Positions 45,607-53,941 of a DNA stretch of 54,738 bases are shown here, one piece after another (the stretch's first letter is position 1; each line of letters begins with the position of its first letter). The notes beneath the pieces were generated by a model. That model ran no database searches. It was not told where the DNA came from and saw nothing but the letters and a program-made list of their open reading frames with translations. A program made the translations under genes and the position numbers. This DNA comes from a virus, in the IMG/VR virus record IMGVR_UViG_3300027719_000273, positions 1-54,738 of that record. One strand, given 5' to 3'.

Positions 45607-48600
45607 TTATAGTTCGTCTTCGTAGTTATCGAACAGACCCAGTTCGAAGGCCTTTGCAATATACGCATTAAAGCGGGCTGTTTTCCTGTAGCCCCCGGTC
45701 GTTACCTCTACCATCTTAAGCCGGGTAAGTGCTGTCGCTACAGCCTTCGCTTCTTCCTTGCTTATCGCCAGCATAGCTTCCAGGTCTGACTGTCTTAAGT
45801 ACTTTGTTCTGGCGAACAGGTTAAGGAATTCAGTAAACTTAATTTCGCCTTTAAGGGTGTCGACTTCCTTAAGCTTTTCAGTAAGCTTCTGGTACTTTGG
45901 GTCGTCAAGTTCTTCTTCCTTTACGCATAGCTTCGCGTAGTAGTTCAGTCCGCAGCCACCAGCGTTATATACACCTTTAAGGTAGGATATGATAAAATCA
46001 ACGTGTCCCGGCCATACCTGTATACGTTCACCGCTTTCGTCTGTGCTGTGCAGTAGGGCTGACAGGGCGACCGATAAACGGGCGATTTTGTTACGCTGAT
46101 CCGAAGGTGTAACCAGTGGAATGTCCGAAGCGTTCCCGTACAGCCTGGAAAGTTCCGTAGCGCCTTCCAGTATCTTGTCCTGGGCGTCCGCGGTTATTAT
46201 GACGTCGTCGGTCTTCCTGGACCACGCGAAAAGGATATTATCTTTTAGCAGTTCGGCTGTTATCTGTACCGGGTACGTCTTAAGCTTTTGGTTATACAGT
46301 TCCGGGTCTACGTCGCTATATCGCATGAAGGTAGCGAAGTCGAAACGTCTTATATCCTCATTGTTGAAAATGTCTTTAAGCGCTTCTACGCCCTGGGTGT
46401 AGTCGGAAAGTCTTTTACCATGCGGTACGTTACCGGACAGTATGGCCCTTACTCTGCAAGGAGTTTCAGCCGTTACAGCCCTTTTGACTTCCAGTTTTCC
46501 GTCAGATCTTGCCAGGGTCATTTCCCCGTATTCGTCCTTCGTTATTCCGGTATCTTCGTCAATCCAGATAAGTTCCCGGTCCGCAAGCGGCCAGGCGCCC
46601 CATACTATATACCAGGCCCCGCCAGTGCCAGATTGCTCCATTTTGTAGGTTAAGCCTGTACGGCTTGTACTTTCGGCGTTTACCCTGGTGCCCAGGCCTA
46701 CAAATTTCTGGACCTTTTCAATAAGGGCGCTTTTGCCTGTCGCGGTGTCCCCTAGTATCTTCATTTCTACCCAGCCCCTTATCGGTTGATTATCCCAGGG
46801 TACCGTAAAACGTAGGACACTATGATAAGTAAGTAGGACGCCTAGCAGTACTTCGTCCCTTTCGACTATATGGGTTACGTTATAGGTAAGGTCGTCCATA
46901 ATAGCCTGTAGCTTTTCGTATATGGCTTCCTGGGTGTGTTCGTGCGGTCTGAATATCTTAAGGTTTTCCTTGATTTCATCGGTTATTTTGAAGCGTTCTA
47001 CGACGTCCTGCAATGGCTTTGCAGCTTTTATAATTATCGTACCTTCCTGGTTCTTCGGGTGCGGGAATACGTAGCCATCGATTTCGTAGTACTTGTTTTC
47101 CTGTATATTGAGGTCGCCTACGCTGTATATTTTACGTAGTACGTACTTCCCTTCGGTTACGGCTTTTTCGTCGATAGCCCCTATGTCGTTGTCTTCGGCC
47201 ATGGGTATTGTCAGCAGTTCGTCTAGGTTTACACTTTCTACCGTCGTCATATCGAAGCGCTGGCAGGCTGGTATAGTACTTACCTGGCGAAGTATCCCTT
47301 TTATGTTGTCGTCGCCAACGCCGCACATTTGTAAAAGTTCGCGGTCCTGGACATTCAGTGCCTTGTATATAGTCCCATTTTCTATGTTGTACAACGGACA
47401 GTGGACCTTTTTACAGTTCTTCTTACCCCAGCAGCTGTATTCTACTTTCTTCGGAACTATATATGGGGTATGCTTCTTCCCTGCAACCATTATACGAGTC
47501 TTTACAAGCTTCCCGGTAAATTCAGCCTTTCCTGTCTGTGCTAGGTGTAAGGCTGTGGCTTCTTCCTCTACTTCGTTGTTTTGTTTAAGGCAGGGACAAA
47601 GTTCATAAGTACACGCGACACGGTCGTATTCGTCGTTTCCTGGTTGTTTCGGTCCATGCAGTGACCGGATAAACGCGCAGCCGAAACGGTAAGCGTTTTC
47701 CTGTCCGTATACAGCGTCTATAACACTGCGAGTATTGGCTACCCTTTGTTGTGAACTGTATTTCGTATCTGCGCTAGTATGCTTAATCACCCAATCTGTC
47801 AGTACTTCGGCTGTTTCTTCCTTCGTAAAGCCCGCATCTTTGTAATAGCAAGCCAGCTGGACCGTCGCCTGGTTCCTGTCGCCGTCCTTCTTCCAGCCAC
47901 CTTTCAGAATGTCCAGGACACATACGGGCGGGTTTTGTTTATCAAAGTAGTAGACTTCGTTACTGTATCGACTGGTACTTGTTGCTTCTGCCTGTTCGTA
48001 TTCCTTAAGCTTATCTACGTATAAGGCGAAAGCAAACTTACGCAGTTTTAGCGCTTTCTTCCGGTCTTCGCCTGAAAGCCCTACGTCCTTCCGTGGTTGC
48101 TTTGCCAGTTCCTTTATTTGTTCCAAGTTTAAAAGTCTTAATTCCTCTATGGTTAATTCGATTTTAAATAGTCTGGTATTTTGGTGTATGCTATTCGGTA
48201 AACGCAGCATACGGGCGCTGGTGTATACCGCGGGGTCGATACTTTTAAGTGGTATAATCTTTTCCCTGTTTTCCCCGTCCGGTCCTGATTCTGTTATTCT
48301 ATCCCCCAGGCGATACTTAAGGTAGTTCGCGATATGGTTAAAGGCTTTATGTAGGTCGTTCCTGGGTTCTATCCCTATTGCCTGGTTTGCTATGAGGATA
48401 TGGAAGCCCTTACTACCGGAAAAATATACCCATATATCGCTTTCCTTAAGGTCCAGCTCATGTAAGAAAAAGTCTACGATACGTACAGCTTCGTCTTTCG
48501 CTATTTGCGGGTTTTCCTTGTAGTCAAGGTCGAAGAAAAGGGGTGCCGCGTACGACTCCCCTTTTGTCCTTGTACTGTTAGCGTACCGCTGTACCGTTAT

Positions 48601-48756
48601 GAAACAATTGAAATTTAAAGCGTGTTCCTGCTGGTATTTTGCCACTTCTCCGACCTCTATACGGGTCCATTCGTGGTTTTTACCGTTTATATCGGTATAC
48701 CAGAAATCAACATATTTGAAGTCGGCCAGTTTTAGCGTTTTATCTGTGTCACTCAT
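45607..48756 (-). CDS. AEP-type primase fused to MCM-like helicase
   Basis: A 1049-residue replication protein. N-terminal AEP primase: FDLDY (metal acids, near 75-79), SGSKGFH (near 113-119) and the third acid in SIDPAVYTSARMLRLP near 173. Middle zinc positions are CTYELCPC near 382-389 and CWGKKNC...C near 442-453, preceded by a TPYIVPKKVEYSC strand as in MCM N-domains. C-terminal AAA+: Walker A GDTATGKSALIE (669-680), Walker B ELIWIDED (728-735), sensor AILSGNVP near 772 and an arginine-finger-like DIRRFDF near 801. It would prime and unwind at the phage origin. AEP-MCM fusions are known from Bacillus mobile elements. AAGGGGGC lies upstream of ATG. Confidence 0.85.
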   Translation of the reverse strand: MSDTDKTLKLADFKYVDFWYTDINGKNHEWTRIEVGEVAKYQQEHALNFNCFITVQRYANSTRTKGESYAAPLFFDLDYKENPQIAKDEAVRIVDFFLHELDLKESDIWVYFSGSKGFHILIANQAIGIEPRNDLHKAFNHIANYLKYRLGDRITESGPDGENREKIIPLKSIDPAVYTSARMLRLPNSIHQNTRLFKIELTIEELRLLNLEQIKELAKQPRKDVGLSGEDRKKALKLRKFAFALYVDKLKEYEQAEATSTSRYSNEVYYFDKQNPPVCVLDILKGGWKKDGDRNQATVQLACYYKDAGFTKEETAEVLTDWVIKHTSADTKYSSQQRVANTRSVIDAVYGQENAYRFGCAFIRSLHGPKQPGNDEYDRVACTYELCPCLKQNNEVEEEATALHLAQTGKAEFTGKLVKTRIMVAGKKHTPYIVPKKVEYSCWGKKNCKKVHCPLYNIENGTIYKALNVQDRELLQMCGVGDDNIKGILRQVSTIPACQRFDMTTVESVNLDELLTIPMAEDNDIGAIDEKAVTEGKYVLRKIYSVGDLNIQENKYYEIDGYVFPHPKNQEGTIIIKAAKPLQDVVERFKITDEIKENLKIFRPHEHTQEAIYEKLQAIMDDLTYNVTHIVERDEVLLGVLLTYHSVLRFTVPWDNQPIRGWVEMKILGDTATGKSALIEKVQKFVGLGTRVNAESTSRTGLTYKMEQSGTGGAWYIVWGAWPLADRELIWIDEDTGITKDEYGEMTLARSDGKLEVKRAVTAETPCRVRAILSGNVPHGKRLSDYTQGVEALKDIFNNEDIRRFDFATFMRYSDVDPELYNQKLKTYPVQITAELLKDNILFAWSRKTDDVIITADAQDKILEGATELSRLYGNASDIPLVTPSDQRNKIARLSVALSALLHSTDESGERIQVWPGHVDFIISYLKGVYNAGGCGLNYYAKLCVKEEELDDPKYQKLTEKLKEVDTLKGEIKFTEFLNLFARTKYLRQSDLEAMLAISKEEAKAVATALTRLKMVEVTTGGYRKTARFNAYIAKAFELGLFDNYEDEL

Positions 48757-48776
48757 TTACAGCGGCCCCCTTGTGT

Positions 48777-49565
48777 TTATTGTGCAGCATCTTCCTGTAT
48801 ACCATAGTCAGCAGGATTAAACAGGCCTACTGCTGCAAATTCAAGACCTATCCAGCTGGTATTCTTGCCCTTCTTATCTGCGGTCGTAATTCTGGTTACG
48901 ACCTTGTTTACACCTGTCCTTTGGGGGATATCCATAGCCTTGAAATTACCCATATACAACGCCCGGGCGTATTTGCCGTATGCTATGGTGTTCGTAGGCG
49001 CGAACGACATTATATAGATCTTAGGCATTTCGTCGCCTTTTCCAAGGCTTGCGACCGGTACCACATAAGCCATGTACCTTAATTCCAGATCGTCCATGCT
49101 GTAACGGGTAGCCGCATCCGGGTTTGCTTCCAGCCATACAGCCAGGGCAGCTTCGGCGTCTGCCTTTTCTTTGCATGCTACGATAAGCTGGCCGTCTTCC
49201 GGGCTGTCCTGTAGTCCCCATAAGGACCAGTGCTTTTCTCCCTGACCTATAACAACGTCGATATGGTCGCCGTAGGCTACGTCCGGGTTATCCTTTTCAT
49301 GGAATACTCCCTTTTTATTGAATATAAGCCAGCTTCCCATATAGACAAAGTCAAGGTCCAGGCCTTCGTTTGCCAGCATGAAGTCAGCCATAAGGTTTTC
49401 TAGCAGTTGCGTTATGTAAGCAGGCTGTCCGCTTGATATTGCGACTGCATTAAGTTCAGTCGCTACTAATGCGGTAGTTGCATCTGCGCTGCCTTCCTTT
49501 GCGGCTGCGGCTACTATTGCGTTTTGATTGTTCTTTTCCATGTTTACGGTTTGATCGACTTTCAT
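48777..49565 (-). CDS. Hypothetical protein, possible single-strand-binding or replication accessory
   Basis: Not recognised. A 262-residue acidic-C-terminal protein (end QEDAAQ) with a beta-rich middle (GLDLDFVYMGSWLIFNKKGV). It lies directly upstream of the primase-helicase gene, a place where phages often encode a single-strand-binding protein, and no other SSB is evident in the window. This is location-based only. AGGGGGT lies eight bases before ATG. Confidence 0.5.
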   Translation of the reverse strand: MKVDQTVNMEKNNQNAIVAAAAKEGSADATTALVATELNAVAISSGQPAYITQLLENLMADFMLANEGLDLDFVYMGSWLIFNKKGVFHEKDNPDVAYGDHIDVVIGQGEKHWSLWGLQDSPEDGQLIVACKEKADAEAALAVWLEANPDAATRYSMDDLELRYMAYVVPVASLGKGDEMPKIYIMSFAPTNTIAYGKYARALYMGNFKAMDIPQRTGVNKVVTRITTADKKGKNTSWIGLEFAAVGLFNPADYGIQEDAAQ

Positions 49566-49646
49566 TTTGTAACCCCCTATAAATTTGAATTGTGTTTGTG
49601 TTGTATTTCAAAGGTATCTTAATACCCCCAGTACCAGAAAAAAGGT

Positions 49647-51332
49647 CTACTGCATTCCTAAGAATGTATCGATTTCGTCTACTGTTGTCCTTGGCTTCTT
49701 TGGTACTTTGAAGCCAAGGCGCTTATATACTGCCCTACGGCTGTAGTACTGATCCCGGAATACCCCTACATTATAATCCACATAGTCGAATAGTATTGCC
49801 TTCTTGCCTGCGTTATGTGGGTCTGGTCTTTGGATACGTCCGGCTTCCTGTTCTACAGCGCTGCCGTCTTTTCGGCTGTAGTGTGTGTCCCCACGCTTTG
49901 ACATTGTCATATGTTCAATGTTCAGGTGCGGAATGTCCAGTCCTTCACGGGCCAGCTGCGTTGCAAAGAGTATGTCAAGCTTCTTATCCCTTAACGCCTG
50001 TATAGCTGCCGCCCTCTGTGTGGGTGTGCATTTCCAGGCTTCGGCTTCCTGCTCTGTATACTGCTCTATACGGACTTCCCAGCGGCTTTTCCTGTCGTTA
50101 TACCTTGCTTCTACTGCGCTGCCGTCCGCAACCCTTCCCTTTGCTGTACGTTCGTTTTTAACGACCCGCCATACATAACGGGATATACCGCCGTGTACGA
50201 CCGCCATACGGGGTATAGGCCGATTTAGGCTTTTTGCCAGACTTTCTACCTGGTTCATCAAGTAAAAGCAGTACCGGACGTTTTCAGTAAGTACCAGGGT
50301 GTAATTTCCCGGTGCATTGCCCAGAACGTTGCAAGCTATCAGTTCCTTACGCTGCTGATCGTACACTATACGCCTTACCAGGTCTGCGTAGTCCAGGTCT
50401 TCGCCGCCTGCGTCTACAGCCCCAGAAAGTTCGTCTACCGTACTGGCCGGATCATCCCTGAAAGCTGTATAAACAAAGCGTACTTCTGGGATTATCAGCT
50501 GCCCTGCTTTGTGCAGTACGTCCCTAGGTACTTCGTGGCGCTTAGGTCCGATTCCAACATATAAGTAGCGTTCCAGCCCGTCCTTACGATCCGGCGTCGC
50601 TGTCAGCCCAACGAAGTTTTCGGCGTCGAATTGATTAGCGACTTCCATAAACAGCGGGGCCGGGAAGTGGTGCGCTTCGTCAATTACCAGGGTCCCGGCT
50701 ATCTTCGCCAGGGCTTCTACCAGCTGCGGATTTTCTGCCAGGGTCTGGGCCATGCAGATTATCAGCTTACCGTCGCCCCATTCCAGGCGCCCGTCGCCGA
50801 TAAGCCCTACCTTACCGACGCCGCCCAGATACTTTTCCGCGTTTTCCTTCGCCTGCTTCATAAGGTCGCTTGTATGGGTAAGCCATACGGTACAGCGGCC
50901 CTTTTTCCATATGTAGTACATACCCATAAGGGTTTTACCACTTCCGGCAGGCGATACCAGGACGCCGTTACTGTCAATTATGGCGGCCAGGGCTTCCAGC
51001 TGGTATTCACGCGGCGGCCAGCCCTTCCATTCTCCGAAGTCTGCCGCCAGGCCTTCGTTAAGCTGCTTTTCGATAACGGTATAGGGGTTTATCTTATGCG
51101 CCTGTAAAATGGCTGTAAGTTCATTCAGAAAGCCCCTGCCCGTTACTATGTCGCCCTGATCCATGGCGAAAAGCTGTAGCTTATTAGGTATCCCCCAGGT
51201 ACTTTTACGCTTCTTTAGCTTGTCCACGTATTCCGGGTTATCCATTGTAAGCGCTGAAAGTATCGCAAGCTTTACAGGCGAAGCAGTTACTAGTCCCCTT
51301 ATCCGTAGGTTATTCTTTACAAGTATTTGCAA
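49647..51332 (-). CDS. SF2 DEAH-box helicase (UvsW/phage type)
   Basis: A 561-residue superfamily 2 helicase. Motif I SPAGSGKTLMGMYY near 131-144, DEAH in LVIDEAHHFP near 218, SAT-type GLTATPDRKDG near 247, and C-terminal motifs LAREGLDIPHL near 462 and QEAGRIQRPDPH near 493. The N-terminal 100 residues may bind DNA. Such proteins reverse forks or remodel recombination intermediates. The start is TTG (MQILVKN) overlapping the stop of the resolvase gene, with GGAGA upstream. Confidence 0.9.
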   Translation of the reverse strand: MQILVKNNLRIRGLVTASPVKLAILSALTMDNPEYVDKLKKRKSTWGIPNKLQLFAMDQGDIVTGRGFLNELTAILQAHKINPYTVIEKQLNEGLAADFGEWKGWPPREYQLEALAAIIDSNGVLVSPAGSGKTLMGMYYIWKKGRCTVWLTHTSDLMKQAKENAEKYLGGVGKVGLIGDGRLEWGDGKLIICMAQTLAENPQLVEALAKIAGTLVIDEAHHFPAPLFMEVANQFDAENFVGLTATPDRKDGLERYLYVGIGPKRHEVPRDVLHKAGQLIIPEVRFVYTAFRDDPASTVDELSGAVDAGGEDLDYADLVRRIVYDQQRKELIACNVLGNAPGNYTLVLTENVRYCFYLMNQVESLAKSLNRPIPRMAVVHGGISRYVWRVVKNERTAKGRVADGSAVEARYNDRKSRWEVRIEQYTEQEAEAWKCTPTQRAAAIQALRDKKLDILFATQLAREGLDIPHLNIEHMTMSKRGDTHYSRKDGSAVEQEAGRIQRPDPHNAGKKAILFDYVDYNVGVFRDQYYSRRAVYKRLGFKVPKKPRTTVDEIDTFLGMQ

Positions 51333-51823
51333 TGGCTTACCATCTCCTTTAAGTTGTACCCAGGTTTACCGTCCGGCATTACTGCCCTTGATAAATACAC
51401 CCGCGGTATTGCATTGTTATATAGTTCTTCCATGCTTATGTACTTGCGTCTTTTCTGCCGCATGTAGCGCATGGCTGTTACAAGTCGGAAGGCGTAGGCT
51501 ACGTCCCTTTTCAGTTCTTCATTCAGGAAGCTTACGTACACCAGTCCGTAGTTTCGGTCTATTACCTTGTCAAAGTCCAGCAAGCCCTTTATCTGGTGTG
51601 GTTCTAAAAATGCCAGTTCGAAACAATCCCCTTCTGTACGTTTCATTTCTGCCAGAATATTAATATTTTCAAATAGTACCAGTTCGTCAGCTGGACGTGT
51701 ACCGCCCTTACCGTCTGGTATCCTCATGCGCCAGGTGTGGGAAATAAGCCGCCAGCTTCTTCGTATTTCGTCCTGAAAGTCCGTGCCGCGCTGCTGGCGT
51801 TCTTGTTGTTTTACGTCCTTCAT
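51317..51823 (-). CDS. RecU-like Holliday-junction resolvase
   Basis: A 168-residue PD-(D/E)xK nuclease. The pattern RGTDFQDEIRRSW, PADELVLFENINILAEMKR (metal acids and EMK) and LEPHQIKGLLDF matches RecU resolvases of Firmicutes and their phages. It would cut Holliday junctions during recombination and before packaging. Length is close to that of short RecU forms. The stop overlaps the helicase start; the start overlaps the stop of the coiled-coil gene. Confidence 0.75.
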   Translation of the reverse strand: MKDVKQQERQQRGTDFQDEIRRSWRLISHTWRMRIPDGKGGTRPADELVLFENINILAEMKRTEGDCFELAFLEPHQIKGLLDFDKVIDRNYGLVYVSFLNEELKRDVAYAFRLVTAMRYMRQKRRKYISMEELYNNAIPRVYLSRAVMPDGKPGYNLKEMVSHCKYL

Positions 51824-52323
51824 GCTGTCGGTTTTACAGCCAGCCCTGGTTCGTAGGCCTTGCCTATCATCGTCAGTGATGCTGCCTGTACGGCTGCCGC
51901 CGCCTTAAGGCTGTCTGCTGCGTCTGCCGCTGTCCTGTACTTGTCCTTCGCCCTGGCTATCTCGACGTCGATACGGGCCAGCTGGCTTTCTACCTTCGCC
52001 AGTTCTTCCCGCTTGTCTTTGGTTACGGTCCTGCGAAACGCGTCCCTGATCTGTTCATTGCTTAAGTAAGTCGTCTGACCGTTAATTATCACATACTGGC
52101 TTTTTCCTTCGCCCTGTATCTTCATAAGTGCGTCGCTTTCGTCTAGCTTTATTTCAGTTTCCAGCTGAATCCTTTGCGCCACCAGTGTGGACCTGTCCCC
52201 GTATGCTGCATCTATAACCTTGTCGGCTTCCAGGAAGTCCCCAACTACTGCCGTAAGTCTGTCATATACATATTGGACCGCGTCGGGTCCAATAATGCCT
52301 TTAAACTGTGCCGATATGTTCAT
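51820..52323 (-). CDS. Hypothetical coiled-coil protein (167 aa)
   Basis: Not recognised. A 167-residue helical protein with a C-terminal coiled coil (SQLARIDVEIARAKDKYRTA) and an alanine-rich end. Canonical GGAGGAT is before ATG 52323. It lies between zinc-ribbon proteins and RecU-like gene and may be a recombination accessory. Confidence 0.6.
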   Translation of the reverse strand: MNISAQFKGIIGPDAVQYVYDRLTAVVGDFLEADKVIDAAYGDRSTLVAQRIQLETEIKLDESDALMKIQGEGKSQYVIINGQTTYLSNEQIRDAFRRTVTKDKREELAKVESQLARIDVEIARAKDKYRTAADAADSLKAAAAVQAASLTMIGKAYEPGLAVKPTA

Positions 52324-52576
52324 TGTTCTTAATCCTCCGTTTCATATTCGATTCGTTTACCCATTGCCCGCCTACGTAGTCTAGTTCCCCCGCCATTATC
52401 GCGGCGCTTTCTTCCTCAGTCACCGGACGGCCTGGGCAGTCTGTTGGTATTTCTGCTTCGCCTGTTTTGCAAACTGTACAGTATGCCAGGCCCCCGTCAC
52501 ATATTGGGCAGCTGTAACCGTCGTCTATATGCGTCTTACCACATTCTTCTGCTGTCAAAAGCTTATGCCCTGCCAT
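52301..52576 (-). CDS. Zinc-ribbon small protein (91 aa)
   Basis: A 91-residue protein with CPICDGGLAYCTVC, a two-CxxC zinc-binding site, and a further Cys (TDCPG). It is followed by an acidic helix. AGGGGGT lies 11 bases before the ATG. It overlaps the next gene by 23 bp. Zinc ribbons of this kind in phages often bind nucleic acid or partner proteins; the function here is unknown. Confidence 0.65.
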   Translation of the reverse strand: MAGHKLLTAEECGKTHIDDGYSCPICDGGLAYCTVCKTGEAEIPTDCPGRPVTEEESAAIMAGELDYVGGQWVNESNMKRRIKNNEHIGTV

Positions 52577-52787
52577 TTCTATACTTACCCCCTATTCTTA
52601 ACTTTGCCTTAACTACTAGGAATTCGCCGCTATGTAAGCCTGTGCGGTGTGCTATTGCGTAGCTACCGCAGGCCTGGCAACGGGTTATACATACGCCCCA
52701 GTCTGTCATGTAGAAGCCTAGGGCGGCCAGGTCGTCGGTCTGTGGGTGTTCATGCCCACAGTTCAGGCATTTCCAGCCCTTACACAT
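52563..52787 (-). CDS. Zinc-ribbon small protein (74 aa)
   Basis: A 74-residue protein with CLNCGHEH and CQACG pairs, a typical zinc ribbon, ending in a basic tail (KLRIGGKYRNGRA). AGGGGGT lies upstream of ATG 52787. It overlaps the 91-aa gene by 14 bp. Confidence 0.65.
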   Translation of the reverse strand: MCKGWKCLNCGHEHPQTDDLAALGFYMTDWGVCITRCQACGSYAIAHRTGLHSGEFLVVKAKLRIGGKYRNGRA

Positions 52788-52801
52788 AGGACCACCCCCT
52801 A

Positions 52802-52951
52802 CTAAACCCCTACTTGAACATCATTAGTACAGACTGTACCACCAGGAAAGCAGAACACATTTATGTAGCATTTATACTTTTGGGAAACCTCACTTACCAA
52901 TTCTTTCAGAGCTTCAACATCTTCCTCTAGCTGTCTTTGTTTATCGTCCAC
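52802..52951 (-). CDS. Small coiled-coil/cysteine protein (49 aa)
   Basis: A 49-residue gene with GTG start and AGGGGGT six bases before it. The first half is a charged helix (DDKQRQLEEDVEALKELVSE), the second half a beta-like part with three cysteines (YKCYI, FCFPGGTVC). It fills the gap between the SbcD gene and the zinc-ribbon genes. Function unknown. Confidence 0.55.
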   Translation of the reverse strand: MDDKQRQLEEDVEALKELVSEVSQKYKCYINVFCFPGGTVCTNDVQVGV

Positions 52952-52963
52952 TTTATTACCCCC

Positions 52964-53941
52964 TTATGCCCTCATTTTTTCGCGTTCCAGGTCGATAGTT
53001 TCTAGGGCGACCTTTACGACTTCCGGGCTGTACTTTTCCTGTTCTGCTATGGTTTCAACTATCTGCGGCACGTTCAATATTACCTTTTCCCCGGTCTGCT
53101 TCTTAATTAAGGCGCTAAACTGTTCCATAGCATACTGGCGCTTTTCTTCGGCGTCTATAGCGCTGCGATCCAGCACTTCGTCGCCAGGCTTCGCGCACTT
53201 AAGCGGTATAAGCTTTACGTCAGCTTTCCCCTGGTCGACCGTTACCAGGGCTACCTGGGGCCTGCGGTTTATTTCCGCATGGCTGGCCTTGATACGCATA
53301 AGCGCTCCTGGATTACAGAATATCTTCCCGTCCTTTCGCTTTATAACGCCGTACCCTGTATGTTCGTGGCCTGTTAGGATTACGTCAGCCTGGGTCGGTA
53401 CGTCCTGTACCATGGTATAGCGGTCGAAGGGTGGCTTATGATCCAACAGCATACCATGGGCTACATGTATCTTTATGCCTGGAAAGTTCGCCAAGTCGCC
53501 CTGTGGGCTGTAGCCGTGCTGGTTTATGTCTATTTGTGCGCTGTAAGGTTCGAAGGTTATCTGTGTACTTTCACCGTACCGTATGCTGTCTTCTGGTTTG
53601 TATATCACATGAAAGCGCGGCACAAGCTTTTCCAGCAGTCTTAAGGAGGTACGCCAGTACGTTTCCAGGTTGTACCCGTATACGTCATGGTTCCCAATTG
53701 TGGTATAAATAGGTACCGGGGTGTGTTCCAGAAGGGCCGCGAAGTCGAACATTACACCCAGGGTTACTTCCGGGCTATCCCATATATCTCCTGGCAGCAG
53801 TATAGCGTCTACCGCGTGGTCCGCTGCCAGCTGGAATACCTCAGCTATCTTTGCCTTCACGTCTTCGCGGTAGCTGCCTATACGGTTCCTGGGGTTCGTG
53901 CCGCGTAGGTGCAAGTCCCCTACATATAAGAATTTTTCCAT
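52964..53941 (-). CDS. sbcD: SbcD/Mre11-like metallophosphoesterase nuclease
   Basis: A 325-residue calcineurin-type phosphoesterase with VGDLHLRG near 7-14, LLPGDIWDS near 48, TIGNHDVYG near 81 and LTGHEHTGYG near 194, the metal-binding motifs of Mre11/SbcD. The family trims DNA ends and hairpins with an SbcC/Rad50 partner, which is the next gene upstream. It starts where the SbcC-like gene ends (overlapping at 53941). It is somewhat shorter than the full host SbcD; the C-terminal capping part is short. Confidence 0.9.
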   Translation of the reverse strand: MEKFLYVGDLHLRGTNPRNRIGSYREDVKAKIAEVFQLAADHAVDAILLPGDIWDSPEVTLGVMFDFAALLEHTPVPIYTTIGNHDVYGYNLETYWRTSLRLLEKLVPRFHVIYKPEDSIRYGESTQITFEPYSAQIDINQHGYSPQGDLANFPGIKIHVAHGMLLDHKPPFDRYTMVQDVPTQADVILTGHEHTGYGVIKRKDGKIFCNPGALMRIKASHAEINRRPQVALVTVDQGKADVKLIPLKCAKPGDEVLDRSAIDAEEKRQYAMEQFSALIKKQTGEKVILNVPQIVETIAEQEKYSPEVVKVALETIDLEREKMRA

